A stretch of 64,000 nt of DNA from the NCBI RefSeq assembly GCF_029227915.1, contig NC_079876.1, positions 27,191,828 through 27,255,827 of the forward strand, read 5' to 3'. This DNA comes from Hydractinia symbiolongicarpus (Eukaryota; Cnidaria; Hydrozoa; Anthoathecata; Hydractiniidae). Below, in pieces: positions 49,007 to 61,037 of the stretch. Below the pieces are notes generated by a model. The model was given only the letters and a program-made list of their open reading frames with translations, ran no database searches and was not told the DNA's origin. Within the stretch, counting starts at the first letter, position 1; each line of letters begins with the position of its first letter. The position numbers and the translations under genes were made by a program.

Positions 49007-49249
49007 AGTTACTAGGTATTAAGTAATTCAACAAAAATATTTGTTTATGCGGACAAACAAAATGATAACTTACATGGCACAATAATAACAAAAAAACATT
49101 TGATTTACTGTTGCTTACAGCGAGGAAAAGATCACATAAGGTTTTTTTTAAAAAGAAATTCTCGAATGCAAACTGTTAATAATTACTTCTAAAATGTTTA
49201 GTAATAATCGCTAAGCGTTTTAATGAGAAATAAAAACACCCAACCCTTA

Positions 49250-50165
49250 GCCTAGAACACATGCAGCGGTCCCCAGAAAACTAGCAATAGTAATAAAAAT
49301 CAAAGATCAAAACTAGTCTTTAAAATTCCTGTATAAACCTATATATACAAAACAATATTTTACACTATTTCTTGTTGAATGAATTTTTGTCGTGTTAAAT
49401 AATTGATGTTTTCATTACATGATCACTTTTTTGGAATCAAAGAAAATCTAACGATTTGTTACAGCCGTGCACATGACAAGAGGCACATATCAATGCAACA
49501 ACGCAACAGTTTCAAGCATATCAAAATTTTCTTTAAATGTCATATATCACAATGGCTTCATCTCGTCTGCATATAAACTAAGCGATGTAATAATACAAAA
49601 CACCAGCGACTGTCACTATCAGCTTATTGTAGCAGCACACGTAACAAAAGAAACATATCGACGAAACAATGTAAACACTTTCGAGCATGTGGACATTCTT
49701 CTTTACTTGTTTGTTTCTCCCATACGCCTTTGTTACTTCATCAGCTATCATTCTAATTTCAGAAGCCACTTCATTAACGTTATTCATCTTTCTGTCCATG
49801 ATTTATTTTTCAAAAAAAACGAAACATTTTATTTATATCAGGTTTTTTAAAATTTCCCAAACTTCATTTTAAGAAGGTGTAGCCCACTAGGGAATACAAT
49901 TTGTTTATTTACCGAATTTTACTTCTTGAAATTAACCTGTGTATACGTTTTATGTTTTACTGAAATATCCTACCCGGACATGACCTTTATTATATGCAGA
50001 CATGCAACGGAATTTGTACAGATTTAATGGTTTCCATAGAAACAATGCTAATTGTTCAGCTTATAATTTTTTCTCTTTAAGCAAGTCACAGTAGATCTTT
50101 TTTTATTTTTTTCCCTCACATTTAAAATGTATGCTAATACCTTTTCCGAATAATAGATTTACTAG
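49250..50165 (-). repeat. Dispersed ~0.9-kb repeat, copy in spacer 1
   Basis: Inverted match to 24070-24985, with a second local copy at 54250-55180. The minus-strand frame at 49578-49799 starts MDRKMNNVNEVASEIRMIAD. It ends early here because ~7 bp are missing relative to the other copies. The partly overlapping plus-strand frame is also open, so openness alone does not prove coding. Confidence 0.6.
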
Positions 50166-51864
50166 TGGCGATTACCGTGAAAAAGCTCCTTCTTTTTGAG
50201 GAAGTAGGTATTTACACAAATTAATGTAGATGCTAAGTTTAGTTTTCCTGAATATATTTTCACAGATTCTTAGAATAAGCCTCATAAAAGTAAGCAACTA
50301 CTGTTAGATAGGATTCACAGAGTTTGAGTTAGTTAAAGTTCACTTGTCAATGCTTAAAGCGGACAAAGGACCGTAGGTTATTTTGTTAGATCCTAATTCT
50401 CAGGTTCTTGTGCCTTATCCTAATCTTGCTAAGTTGCAGGGTTTTTTTTGCTTCTGTGGCTAATTCCGTATTAGGGTTTGATAGAAAATGCGACTAGCAG
50501 ATTTAAAACAATTTCCACATGGCTTAGCTTCCGCAAAGGTTGTGAACTACCAGTTTTCTGACTGCGGAATGAGTACCGACCCTTGAAAGCAGTCAGCCAT
50601 ATTTGTGAATTGACGAAAGAGCTGTCGTTGGCTCAACTATTTCGTTCGAGATTGAAGCTTCATTAGGGGGGAATTCTGATTGGCGAAAAATCCACTTCAG
50701 CAAAATTGCAATTTCATCAATATTTACTTTAGAAGTTTTTTGCCGTCCAAACTTTCACTTTCTATGTTCTATTGAAATTTTTTAGCAATGTTTAACAAGG
50801 TTTATTTTAGGTTGGCGCATTCTGTGTTTTTACAATAATTATTCTCTTATAATAATAGGCCAGTTCCGTGTGTCACTTTTGCAAACGTGATATTTTTTAC
50901 CACCCGAATGCGCGAGTTTGTCGAGTTCTTTTGTTTTGTTTACATATGTCGCGCAAGCGTCATAAACCACGTGATAGAAAATAAACAATATGGTTCGCTC
51001 AAATACGTACTTTCGAACGGGACGGCATTCGAATACAAAGTTCCCTTGGTGTAAAAACAAACAAACAAAAAATTGTTTTTAAAGTTCTCGCGACAAAAAA
51101 CGAACTTAAAAAAGCGAATAAAAATTAGTATCGTTAGAAGATAAAGAAAAATACATAACTAACACAGTTTATGTTAAGTGGGAAGGAGGAATTCACAGGT
51201 AAAGTTTTAAATACTTAATCTTCTCTTTTACTGTTGTTTTAATAAATAGGCTAGCTAAGACATTTTTGTTTTTAAATATAAAGCTGCTAAAAGTATGTTC
51301 AAAAAATGCAGAAAAACATTGCAGCTACTAGGTTACTGAACATATTCTTAAAAAAAGAAATGTTAACAAAATCATATTTGAATAGCTGCAGCTATCTACA
51401 GTACATCAGCTTGCTTTCAAATTATATATCTAAAGCTTTACTTTTACTACATTAAGAAATATCCGCATAAATCAAAGTAGTCTGTTAAATAAATTAAGTG
51501 CAAAGAAAAGGGAAATATTTCTTATGCTTTCGTTTTTCCGATTTGTTTATATATATAAGACAACAAAAAAGCTAGCCTATTTGTTTACAAATTTTGCATA
51601 AATTAAAGTATCTTCAAGTGCGTAAATAATATGCGTGTTTAATTATTTAAAATGCTGCACAAAGATGTGGGTACAAACAATATCAAAACTGTTGTTTTAC
51701 GAATAAGGGGATTCTATTGAATTCAAAATAGTGGTATATATTAATTTTAAAGTATAAAAATTCAGAACTGTCAACCTTAAGTCCCTATATATTTATATCT
51801 TATTTTTTCTCATTTTAGGAACTGTGGTACCTAATTTGTTTTAATTAGTTTTAATTAGGATATA

Positions 51865-52219
51865 ATGTCTAATGAGTCTGGAATTAATGACAGCAGTAAT
51901 ACTGTTCGTGGTTTTAGACTGTTTAATAATTTGGGTAGGTTTGTGTTGCAACAACGTGACAATAATCAAGGTTTAGTAGGTGCTATTTTGAGGCAACGAT
52001 CACATATTTCCCAAAATTTTGGGGGAAATATAGTGCCACGTTTATTTCATAATGAGGATGTTGCATTAGCTAGACGTAGGCAACACGCTCAATGTGTCGC
52101 ATCTTTACGTCGATTGGAATCGAATAATTAGGCCAATACTAGGCAGCATAATGATACTGTTAGACAGGCTGCTAGACGTAATGCAGAATTAGCTCAGCAA
52201 ACTCGCAACAGACAATTTA
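51865..52219 (+). pseudogene. Truncated Helitron 5' coding region (duplication copy 1)
   Basis: It begins MSNESGINDSSNTVRGFRLF. After 88 codons it hits a TAG, then reads on as a Gln/Arg-rich stretch (QHNDTVRQAARRNAELAQQT) until it is cut at 52219 by joining to piggyBac sequence. It is the counterpart of 56883-57237. Confidence 0.85.
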
Positions 52220-52860
52220 AACCATTATAACGAGCCTGGTTGGCCAACCAAAACCATCGAAACACATGCAACCATAAGCTTCTATTCACTACTTAGCTGC
52301 GATTGAACAACAGAAAAAAAGAAACACACTGACAGAACCTGCAAGCACTCTGCTCATCAAATAGTAAAAGACGCGAAACAAGATACACATGCCCTCGATG
52401 CCCACAACAACCAGCCCTATGCATTGATCCATGTTTCCGCATCCATCACCGGAATATTGGCGTTGCCGGTTTCGACGATGCAACATCATCATCTGAAGAG
52501 GAGTAGTTCGCATCTCTTAGTATTCTCAGTTATAAATACATGTACAGACATGTAATTGTGACAGTTTGCTTTGAAACAATGTGTTTTTCTTCGTCAATAT
52601 ATATATATATATGTAAGTATGTATCATTTGTGTCATCGAAAAACGAATTTCAAAAAGTGCTATGATTACTTCCTTCAAACAGCGAAATAACCGACATGGT
52701 TTGTGTAAGTAACTTTTTTAAACTTTAATAAATACTTTAATAAACAGAAATTACAAAAACAATAATTATCCCTCTTTTCCCCAAACGTAAATGCACGTCG
52801 TTGGGTTATTGCGAAAGATCGCACAACGTATATATACGTGATTGGGACCCAACGTGTTGA

Positions 52861-55800
52861 CTAAAGTATTTTTATTCCCAATTATTTTGTACGAACAGAC
52901 TTTACGATGTGATTTGATTTAAACTAACAATGCATTTTGTTTTGGGTCAGAGCTGCGACGGGCTGTTTTCTGCTTTTTTTAGTAAAAAGGTGCTATGCAT
53001 TTTTTTAGACAAAGGTACTGCGCCTATGCAGATGTGCAATACGGTTTCTCGTACTAAGTGCCCAGCCTAGCGTCGCGATTAATTTTTGAACTTTACCGGG
53101 AACTTTTTCCGCAAAATAAAAAATGCTTGCCAATGTCAGGGTAACAACAGGTTGCAAATTGTTTTTTTTTTCAGCCAAAGTTTCGAGAAAGTTATTTTTG
53201 AAAAATATATTACACCCGAAATACTATGCTAATGTGTGCGCTTTACTTGATTTACGACATATAGTATACCTGCACTAAAGCGCTGTTTAGCACAGTTTAC
53301 GGCTCTTATTAAGCACTCAGTCTGGTGTTTAACGCTGGTTTGTGGCTTAGCCTGGTATTTCGACGGCTAGCTCTGTTTTATTCCTGTACAAATCTGTATA
53401 TACCAAAATTCATAATACTTTACACTATTTTTTGTTTAGTCATTTTGTTGTCATCACAGAGTCATTTTAATGACTCTGTGATGACAACATATATATACAA
53501 TAATTTATAATACTTGTTTTGTTTGTCATACACTACAAGAGTTCCACATGCAGAGGGTATATCCCTTTGGTGGGAATCCGAGATTTTTGTCACCTTTGTG
53601 GTAAAAAAGGGATGGGCGCACACTTAACTCGGAAATGCCCTAAATTAGCTTTTAATTACGCCATGCTAAAGAGTGAATAATGAGGCTCTTAATATTGGTG
53701 CGGGAAAGACCACGGACGGCAAATTTTTGAGGATTTCTCCCGAAATGAATTATTGAACCGATTTTACAATTTTTTAATTCACAAATTCAGATATAAAAGG
53801 CACTAAAATAGTCAGGTCAGCGATAGTAATACAACAATGGAAAAATATATCTATGGATTATTTAAAAAAGTTACCTCATAGCTGCAACATAGATATTATA
53901 GCATGTCCAACTCATACTAGCATGGAAAAAGGACGTTTAGTGGAAAATGTTCCATCTTTTCTTATTTTTAAAGTACCTCTTCGTGACGAAAATTATACCT
54001 TATACAAATATACAGTAGGAATGTTAATTTGTCAAATGTGTTTGATATATAAGCACACGTAAAGTTACTAGGTATTAAGTAATTCAACAAAAATATTTGT
54101 TTATGCGGACAAACAAAATGATAACTTACATGGCACAATAATAACAAAAAAACATTTGATTAAAAAGAAATTCTTGAACTGTTATAAATTACTTCTAAAA
54201 TGTTTAGTAATAATCGCTAAGCGTTTTGATGAGAAATGAAAACACCCCACCCTTAGCCTAGAACACATGCAGCGTTCCCCAGAAAACTAGCAATAGTAAT
54301 AAAAATCAAAGATCAAAACTAGTCTTTGAAATTCCTGTATAAACCTATATATACAAAACAATATTTTACACTATTTCTTGTTGAATGATTTTTTGTCGTG
54401 TTAAATAATTGATGTTTTCATTACATGATCACTTTTTTGGAATCAAAGAAAATCTAACGATTTGTTACAGCCGTGCACATGACAAGAGGCACATATCAAT
54501 GCAACAACGCAACAGTTTCAAGCATATCAAAATTTTCTTTAAATGTCATATATCACAATAGCTTCATCTCGTCTGCATATAAACTAAACGATGTAATAAT
54601 ATTTTGTACAAAACACCAACGACTGTCACTATCAGCTTATTGTAGCAGCACACGTAACAAAAGAAACACATCGACGAAACAACGTAAATACTTTCGAGCA
54701 TGTGGACATTCTTCTTTACTTGTTTGTTTCTCCCATACGCCTCTGTTACTTCATCAGCTATCATTCTAAGTTCAGAAGCCACTTCATTAACGTTATTCAT
54801 CTTTCTGTCCATGATTTATTTTTCAAAAAAAACGAAACATTTTATTTATATCAGGTTTTTTCTAAATTTCCCAAACTTTATTTTAAGAAGGTGTAGCCCA
54901 CTAGGAAAAAACAATTTGTTTATTCTCCGAATTTTACTTCTTGAAATTAACCTGTGTATACGTTTTATGTTTTACTGAAATATCCTGCCGGACATGACCT
55001 TTATTATATGCAGACATGCAACGGAATTTGTACAGATTTAATGGTTTCCATAGAAACAATGCTAATTGTGCAGCTGATAATTTTTTCTCTTTAAGCAAGT
55101 CACAGTACATCTTTTTTTATTTTTTTCCCTCACATTTAAAATGTATGCTAATACCTTTTCCGAATAATAGATTTACTAGTGGCGATTACCGTGAAAAAGC
55201 TCCTTCTTTTTGAGGAAGTAGGTATTTACACAAATTAATGTAGATGCTAAGTTTAGTTTTCCTGAATTTATTTTCACAGATTCTTAGAATAAGCCTCATA
55301 AAAGTAAGCAACTATTGTTAGATAGGATTCACAGAGTTTGAGTTAGTTAAAGTTCACTTGTCAATGCTTAGAGCGGACAAAGGACCGTAGGTTATTTTGT
55401 TAGATCCTAATTCTCAGGTTCTTGTGCCTTATCCTAATCTTGCTGAGTTGCAGGGTTTTTTTTGCTTCTGTGGCTAATTCCGTATTAGGGTTTGATAGAA
55501 AATGCGACTAGCAGATTTAAAACAATTTCCACATGGCTTAGCTTCCGCAAAGGTTGTGAACTACCAGTTTTCTGACTGCGGAATGAGTACCGACCCTTGA
55601 AAGCAGTCAGCCATATTTGTGAATTGACGAAAGAGCTGTCGTTGGCTCAACTATTTCGTTCGAGATTGAAGCTTCATTAGGGGGGAATTCTGATTGGCGA
55701 AAAATCCACTTCAGCAAAATTGCAATTTCATCAATATTTACTTTAGAAGTTTTTTGCCGTCCAAACTTTCACTTTCTATGTTCTATTGAAATTTTTTAGC

Positions 55801-56882
55801 AATGTTTAACAAGGTTTATTTTAGGTTGGCGCATTCTGTGTTTTTACAATAATTATTCTCTTATAATAATAGGCCAGTTCCGTGTGTCACTTTTGCAAAC
55901 GTGATATTTTTTACCACCCGAATGCGCGAGTTTGTCGAGTTCTTTTGTTTTGTTTACATATGTCGCGCAAGCGTCATAAACCACGTGATAGAAAATAAAC
56001 AATATGGTTCGCTCAAATACGTACTTTCGAACGGGACGGCATTCGAATACAAAGTTCCCTTGGTGTAAAAACAAACAAACAAACAAAAAATTGTTTTTAA
56101 AGTTTTCGCGACAAAAAACGAACTTAAAAAAGCGAATAAAAATTAGTATCGTTAGAAGATAAAGAAAAATACATAACTAACACAGTTTATGTTAAGTGGG
56201 AAGGAGGAATTCACAGGTAAAGTTTCAAATACTTAATCTTCTCTTTTACTGTTGTTTTAATAAATAGGCTAGCTAAGACATTTTTGTTTTTAAATATAAA
56301 GCTGCTAAAAGTATGTTCAAAAAATGCAGAAAACCATTGCAGCTACTAGGTTACTGAACATATTCTTAAAAAAAGAAATGTTAACAAAATCATATTTGAA
56401 TAGCTGCAGCTATCTACAGTACATCAGCTTGCTTTCAAATTATATATCTAAAGCTTTACTTTTACTACATTAAGAAATATCCGCATAAATCAAAGTAGTC
56501 TGTTAAATAAATTTAGTGCAAAGAAAAGGGAAATATTTCTTATGCTTTCGTTTTTCCGATTTGTTTATATATATAAGACAACAAAAAAGCTAGCCTATTT
56601 GTTTACAAATTTTGCATATATTAAAGTATCTTCAAGTGCGTAAATAATATGCGTGTTTAATTATTTAAAATGCTGCACAAAGATGTGGGTACAAACAATA
56701 TCAAAACTGTTGTTTTACGAATAAGGGGATTCTATTGAATTCAAAATAGTGGTATATATTAATTTTAAAGTATAAAAATTCAGAACTGTCAACCTTAAGT
56801 CCCTATATATTTATATCTTATTTTTTCTCATTTTAGGAACTGTGGTACCTAATTTGTTTTAATTAGTTTTAATTAGGATATA
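52861..56882. other. Spacer, duplication copy 2
   Basis: Counterpart of 47584-51864, with hairpin 53447-53488, TATA/ORF candidate 53792-54062 and dispersed repeat 54250-55180. No confident gene. Confidence 0.6.
54250..55180 (-). repeat. Dispersed ~0.9-kb repeat, copy in spacer 2
   Basis: Same as 49250-50165, but the minus-strand frame at 54564-54812 is full length (82 codons, MDRKMNNVNEVASELRMIAD start), like the inverted copy at 24441-24689. Confidence 0.6.
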
Positions 56883-59602
56883 ATGTCTAATGAGTCTGGA
56901 ATTAATGACAGCAGTAATACTGTTCGTGGTTTTAGACTGTTTAATAATTTGGGTAGGTTTGTGTTGCAACAACGTGACAATAATCAAGGTTTAGTAGGTG
57001 CTATTTTGAGGCAACGATCACATATTTCCCAAAATTTTGAGAGAAATATAGTGCCACGTTTATTTCATAATGAGGATGTTGCCTTAGCTAGACGTAGGCA
57101 ACACGCTCAATGTGTCGCATCTTTACGTCGATTGGAATCGAATAATTAGGCCAATACTAGGCAGCATAATGATACTGTTAGACAGGCTGCTAGACGTAAT
57201 GCAGAATTAGCTCAGCAAACTCGCAACAGACAATTTATAGATGGTCAAAGACACATTGTTTCTAGGCAATTAGAATCTAATGAGCGGGCTATAAATAGAA
57301 GGCAAGTTGATGTCCAAAGACATGCTGCTGTTCGTGCTCGCCGAAATGCACCGTATTATAAAATTGCGCGTCAAAATATATTAATTTATATTTTTTAGGT
57401 GCTATGAACAAAAAGTGTGAGTATTGTCAAATGTTAAAGTTTCAAAATGAGAATTGTTTTAAATGTTGTCACACTGGTAAAGTTGCATTAGATGATTTGT
57501 CTCCTTACCCTCAGCAGCTTAGGGAATTATTAACAAATACAGATAATGTTCAGGCAAAGAACCTTCAGCCAAAAGTACGGAAGTATAATAGTGCCATTGC
57601 ATTGCCTTTATTTGGAGCAAACCTTCGCCCCCCCCCCCCCACCTGGCCGTGGACCACCATTGGCTGTAGAGAAGATGTGATGCAAACTGTTCAAGATGTG
57701 ATGAACAGAGTAAGCCCATTTGCTGCTGCCTATAGGTACATGGCTGAAGTTGAAGCTGAAGAATTAAATCAATTAAACCGTGCTCCATCTGCAGTACGTA
57801 TGTACATGAGAGTTGGCAATGACCGAAGGCGCCACAACCTTCCACATCATGATGAAGTTGCTGCAGTATTTGATGGGAAAGAAGGAACACCTCCTTAAAA
57901 CAGGGATGCTGTTATCTATCCGCGTGGAGGTGACTTACATAATATTTACACAATGTCTTCAAACTTGGAGTCAATGGCGTATCCTCTTTTTTTCCGAAGG
58001 AATAAATCAGGTTGGCATAATAGGATACCTCATGTTGCTGTACGTGCAACCCGTACTCGCAACACTACTACAATGTTGCAGTATTATACTTACCGTTTAG
58101 CTGCTCGGGAGTACTTCAGCCCAATTCATTATCGTAAGAAATTACTTCAGCAGAATTGTGTTGATTCTTATGTTAAAGTTGAAGATAATAATTTAAATTA
58201 CATTCGAGCAAATCAAACCAACCTTCGTGTTGATAGTTTGGCTGACCATTTGAATGCACGAGCTAAAGAGCGAGACCTTTAACCAGGTCGTATTGTTGTT
58301 CTTCCCTTCAAGTTTTGAAGGAAGTCCACGTGCCATGGCTCAAAACTATCAAGATTCTATGGCCGTCATTGGTAAGTTTGGAAAACCTGATTTTTTTCTG
58401 ACTTTTACGTGGAATCCAAAATGGCGTGAAATTACAGAAAATTTGCTTGCAGGCCAACGTGCATATGATCGGCCTGATTTAGTTACTCGAGTTTTTAAAT
58501 TGAAACTAAATGAACTCCTGATGTTACTGAAATGGGAGTTCTAGGTAAGACTATAGCACATGTGTATGTTATAGAGGGGTTTACCTCATTGTCATTTGTT
58601 AATTCATTTAGATCCCAATGACAAACTTAGGGATGCAGATGACATAGACAGTGTTATTTCAGCAGAAATTCCTAATAAACAGGAACACCCTGAGCTGTTT
58701 GAAATTGTACGATCGTGTATGATTCACGGACCATGTGGACATCTGAATCCTAATTCCAGATGTATGGAAGATGGTGTTTGCACTAAAAGTTTTCCAAAGA
58801 ACTTTTTAGCATCTACCCAAGCTGTAGTCAACGGATATCCATTATATAGACGTCGTGATAATGGTATACATATCATTGTCAATAATGTTGACATAGATAA
58901 TCGCTGGATTGTTCCACATAATCCATGGCTTTCCAAGAAATACAATGCACATATAATCTTGGAGGCGTGCATGTCTGTTAAATCTGTTAAATAACTCTAT
59001 AAGTATGTTTATAAAGGTCATGATTGTGCCAACATTGAGATCAATGAACGTATTGATCATGATGAGGTGCACACATTTTTAGATGCGCGGTATGTCAGTG
59101 CACCTTGCGCAGTATGGCGTCTTTTTGAATTTAACATACACCAACAATCTCATGTTGTCCATAAATTGCCAGTGCATTTGCCAAATAACCATATTGTTTA
59201 TTTTCAGCAAGGACAAGCTGAAGAGGCTCTGGACAGAGCTGCAGATCAGGCTACAAAATTAACAGTTTGGTTTGTGTTAAATGCAGAGAATCGTGATGCT
59301 CGCCAATATATGTATCCAGATATTCCTCTTCATTTTGTTTTCCACAAGAACAAAGTTTGGAAGCCAAGACAACGCAGTCATGGTAAAATTGTATCCAGAA
59401 TGTATAGTGTAAGTCCTCGCACAGGTGAGCTTTTTTATTTGCGTATGTTGCTACTGCATACACCTAGTGCAACTTCTTTTGAAGATTTACGAACTGTCAA
59501 TGGCAATGTTGCTGAAAAATTTCGCGACTCCTGCTAATTGCGTAGACTCCTGCAAGATAATACGGAATATAATAATACTTTGCAGGAAGCTATTAACTTT
59601 TA
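56883..59602 (+). pseudogene. Helitron transposase, N-terminal and Rep (HUH) part, broken
   Basis: It starts with MSNESGINDSS and a TAG after 88 codons, then a Gln/Arg-rich linker. A Helitron-like N-domain follows (CEYCQMLKFQNENCFKCCHT, then GKVALDDLSPYPQQLREL, near 57404), then YPRGGDLHNIYTMSSNLESM, AMAQNYQDSMAVIGKFGKPD and FFLTFTWNPKW. The HUH metal-binding motif LPHCHLLIHLDPND is intact (His codons 58586 and 58592), but bases just upstream are lost, shifting the frame. The two-tyrosine motif reads K-stop-LYKYVYKG: the first tyrosine codon is TAA (58992-58994), the second is kept. A poly-C tract (about 57629-57640) lies near the N-domain. The end of the Rep part degrades after 59540. Confidence 0.88.
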
Positions 59603-59603
59603 G

Positions 59604-61037
59604 ATGCCTCGACAATTGAGGCAACTGTTTGCGGTGATACTTACTCACTGTGAACCTTCTGATCCTTTTACTAAAAAAGTTGATGTAGCTGTGGAGGCTA
59701 AAAGAGTTTCTCAACGAAGGGCTCAACTTCCTGACGAACAGACTGCGCTGGATAATGCAGTCATAGAAGCTGTTGTAAATGTTGCTAACAATGCAGCCCA
59801 AAACAACCGTCTCTTTTATTTAGAAGGTGATGGTGGTAGTGGTAAGACCTTTACTTATAATTACCTTATTTCTGAATTTACAAGTAGAGGTTTCCAAGCT
59901 GGAACTGCTGCATTAACTGGCATACCAGTAGCACTTTTGAAAAAGGGTACCACCATTCATAGACTATTCCGGTTACCTGTTGTAGAGAACAGTACATGCA
60001 GCGTAACCCCGGTTTCTGCTTATGCTGCAGAATTACGACAAAGGAGTATCTTTTTACTTTATGAAGCTTCCATGATTTCTAAGCATGCTTTTCATGCAAT
60101 AGATCATCTTCTACAAGATATTTGGAGGTAAGGTTGCTCTTTTAGGTGGTGATTTTTCACAGTTACTGCCTGTTGTTAGGAAAACAGAATTTCGATTACT
60201 TCGAAACATGAGAACAAGGCCAGGAGAACAACAATTCGCTGCATGGCGTCTGCAACTTGGGAAAGGTGTATTACTTGTTCGGGAGCAAGAACCTTTTCAA
60301 GGTGCAATTGAAGTGCCGTCCCAATGTGTGAATCAAAGTGAATGTATTGTTGATACTTTGTTTAGGGATCTTTCACCAGAAATTATGGCATCATCTGTGG
60401 TACTAACAGCCCCAAATGATGACTCACTTACTATTAACTATCCGGTGTTGGCGCTGTTGCCTGGTGAAGAAAGAGTTTATTTTAGTGCAGATGTTGTTGT
60501 GTGTGATGATGAGGAGGAACGGAATCAATATCCAGTAGAATTTTTAAATAGTATCACACCTTCAGGTATGCCTCCTCATTGTCTTAAATTAAAACTGGTG
60601 CCATTGTTATGTTATTAAAAAACATAAACATAAATAATGGTTTATGTAATGGCACTCGCCTAATTATAAGACGTGTTCATGGCATTTGTGTCGATGCTGA
60701 AGTACTCACTGGCAATGCCATTGGAGATAGGGTACTTATTCTAAGGGTGGAACTTGTACTTTCGGATACAGGTATGCCTTTTGTTTTACGTCGCATTCAG
60801 CTTCCACTAAGGCTGTTTTATGCTACGACAATAAACAAGACACACGGTCAAATCTTTGAAAAGGTTGGAATATTGTTGCGCAGGCCATGTGTTTCTCATG
60901 GTCAGCTGTATGTTGCTTTTTCTAGAGCAAGAGCATTTGGTGATGTTAGAGTAAGTGTTGTTCCCTCATCCATGCAAGGATTTTTTAATGGTAAATGTTA
61001 TACCAAAAATATTGTTTACCGTCAAATTCTTACATAA
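59604..61037 (+). pseudogene. Helitron transposase, PIF1-like helicase part, broken
   Basis: Superfamily-1 helicase motifs in order: LPDEQTALDNAV; Walker A EGDGGSGKTFTYNYL (near 59827-59850); TGIPVALLKKGTTIHRLF; motif II read as FLLYEASM, where the usual DE is YE; then a frameshift near 60130, after which GGDFSQLLPVVRKTEF is seen. Next come ALLPGEERVYFSADVVVCDD, a frame change near 60610, LLKNININNGLCNGTRL, ATTINKTHGQIFEKVG (motif V region) and HGQLYVAFSRARAFGDV (motif VI), ending with TAA at 61037. The helicase would unwind DNA during rolling-circle transposition. Loss of the Walker B aspartate plus frame breaks make it non-functional. Confidence 0.9.

Larger units (their letters stand above)
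47584..51864. other. Spacer between piggyBac and Helitron (copy 1)
   Basis: About 4.3 kb without a confident gene. It holds a perfect hairpin (48173-48214), a TATA-box plus short ORF candidate (48736-49006), the 0.9-kb dispersed repeat (49250-50165) and a CpG-richer stretch near 50840-51060 that may be the Helitron promoter (TCACGTGG-type E-box near 50969). The duplicate spans 52861-56882. Confidence 0.6.
52219..57237. repeat. Tandem segmental duplication, copy 2
   Basis: Second copy of 46581-52219, about 620 bp shorter. The main losses are most of the (AT)n tract, ~50 bp near 52710 and ~220 bp at 53517 (where copy 1 has 48241-48464, flanked by ACTT microhomology). Confidence 0.92.

Noticed and set aside
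48797-54062. Identity of the 69-codon frame in both duplicates as proof of selection
   Set aside because: Surrounding non-coding sequence is equally similar, so identity reflects recent duplication.
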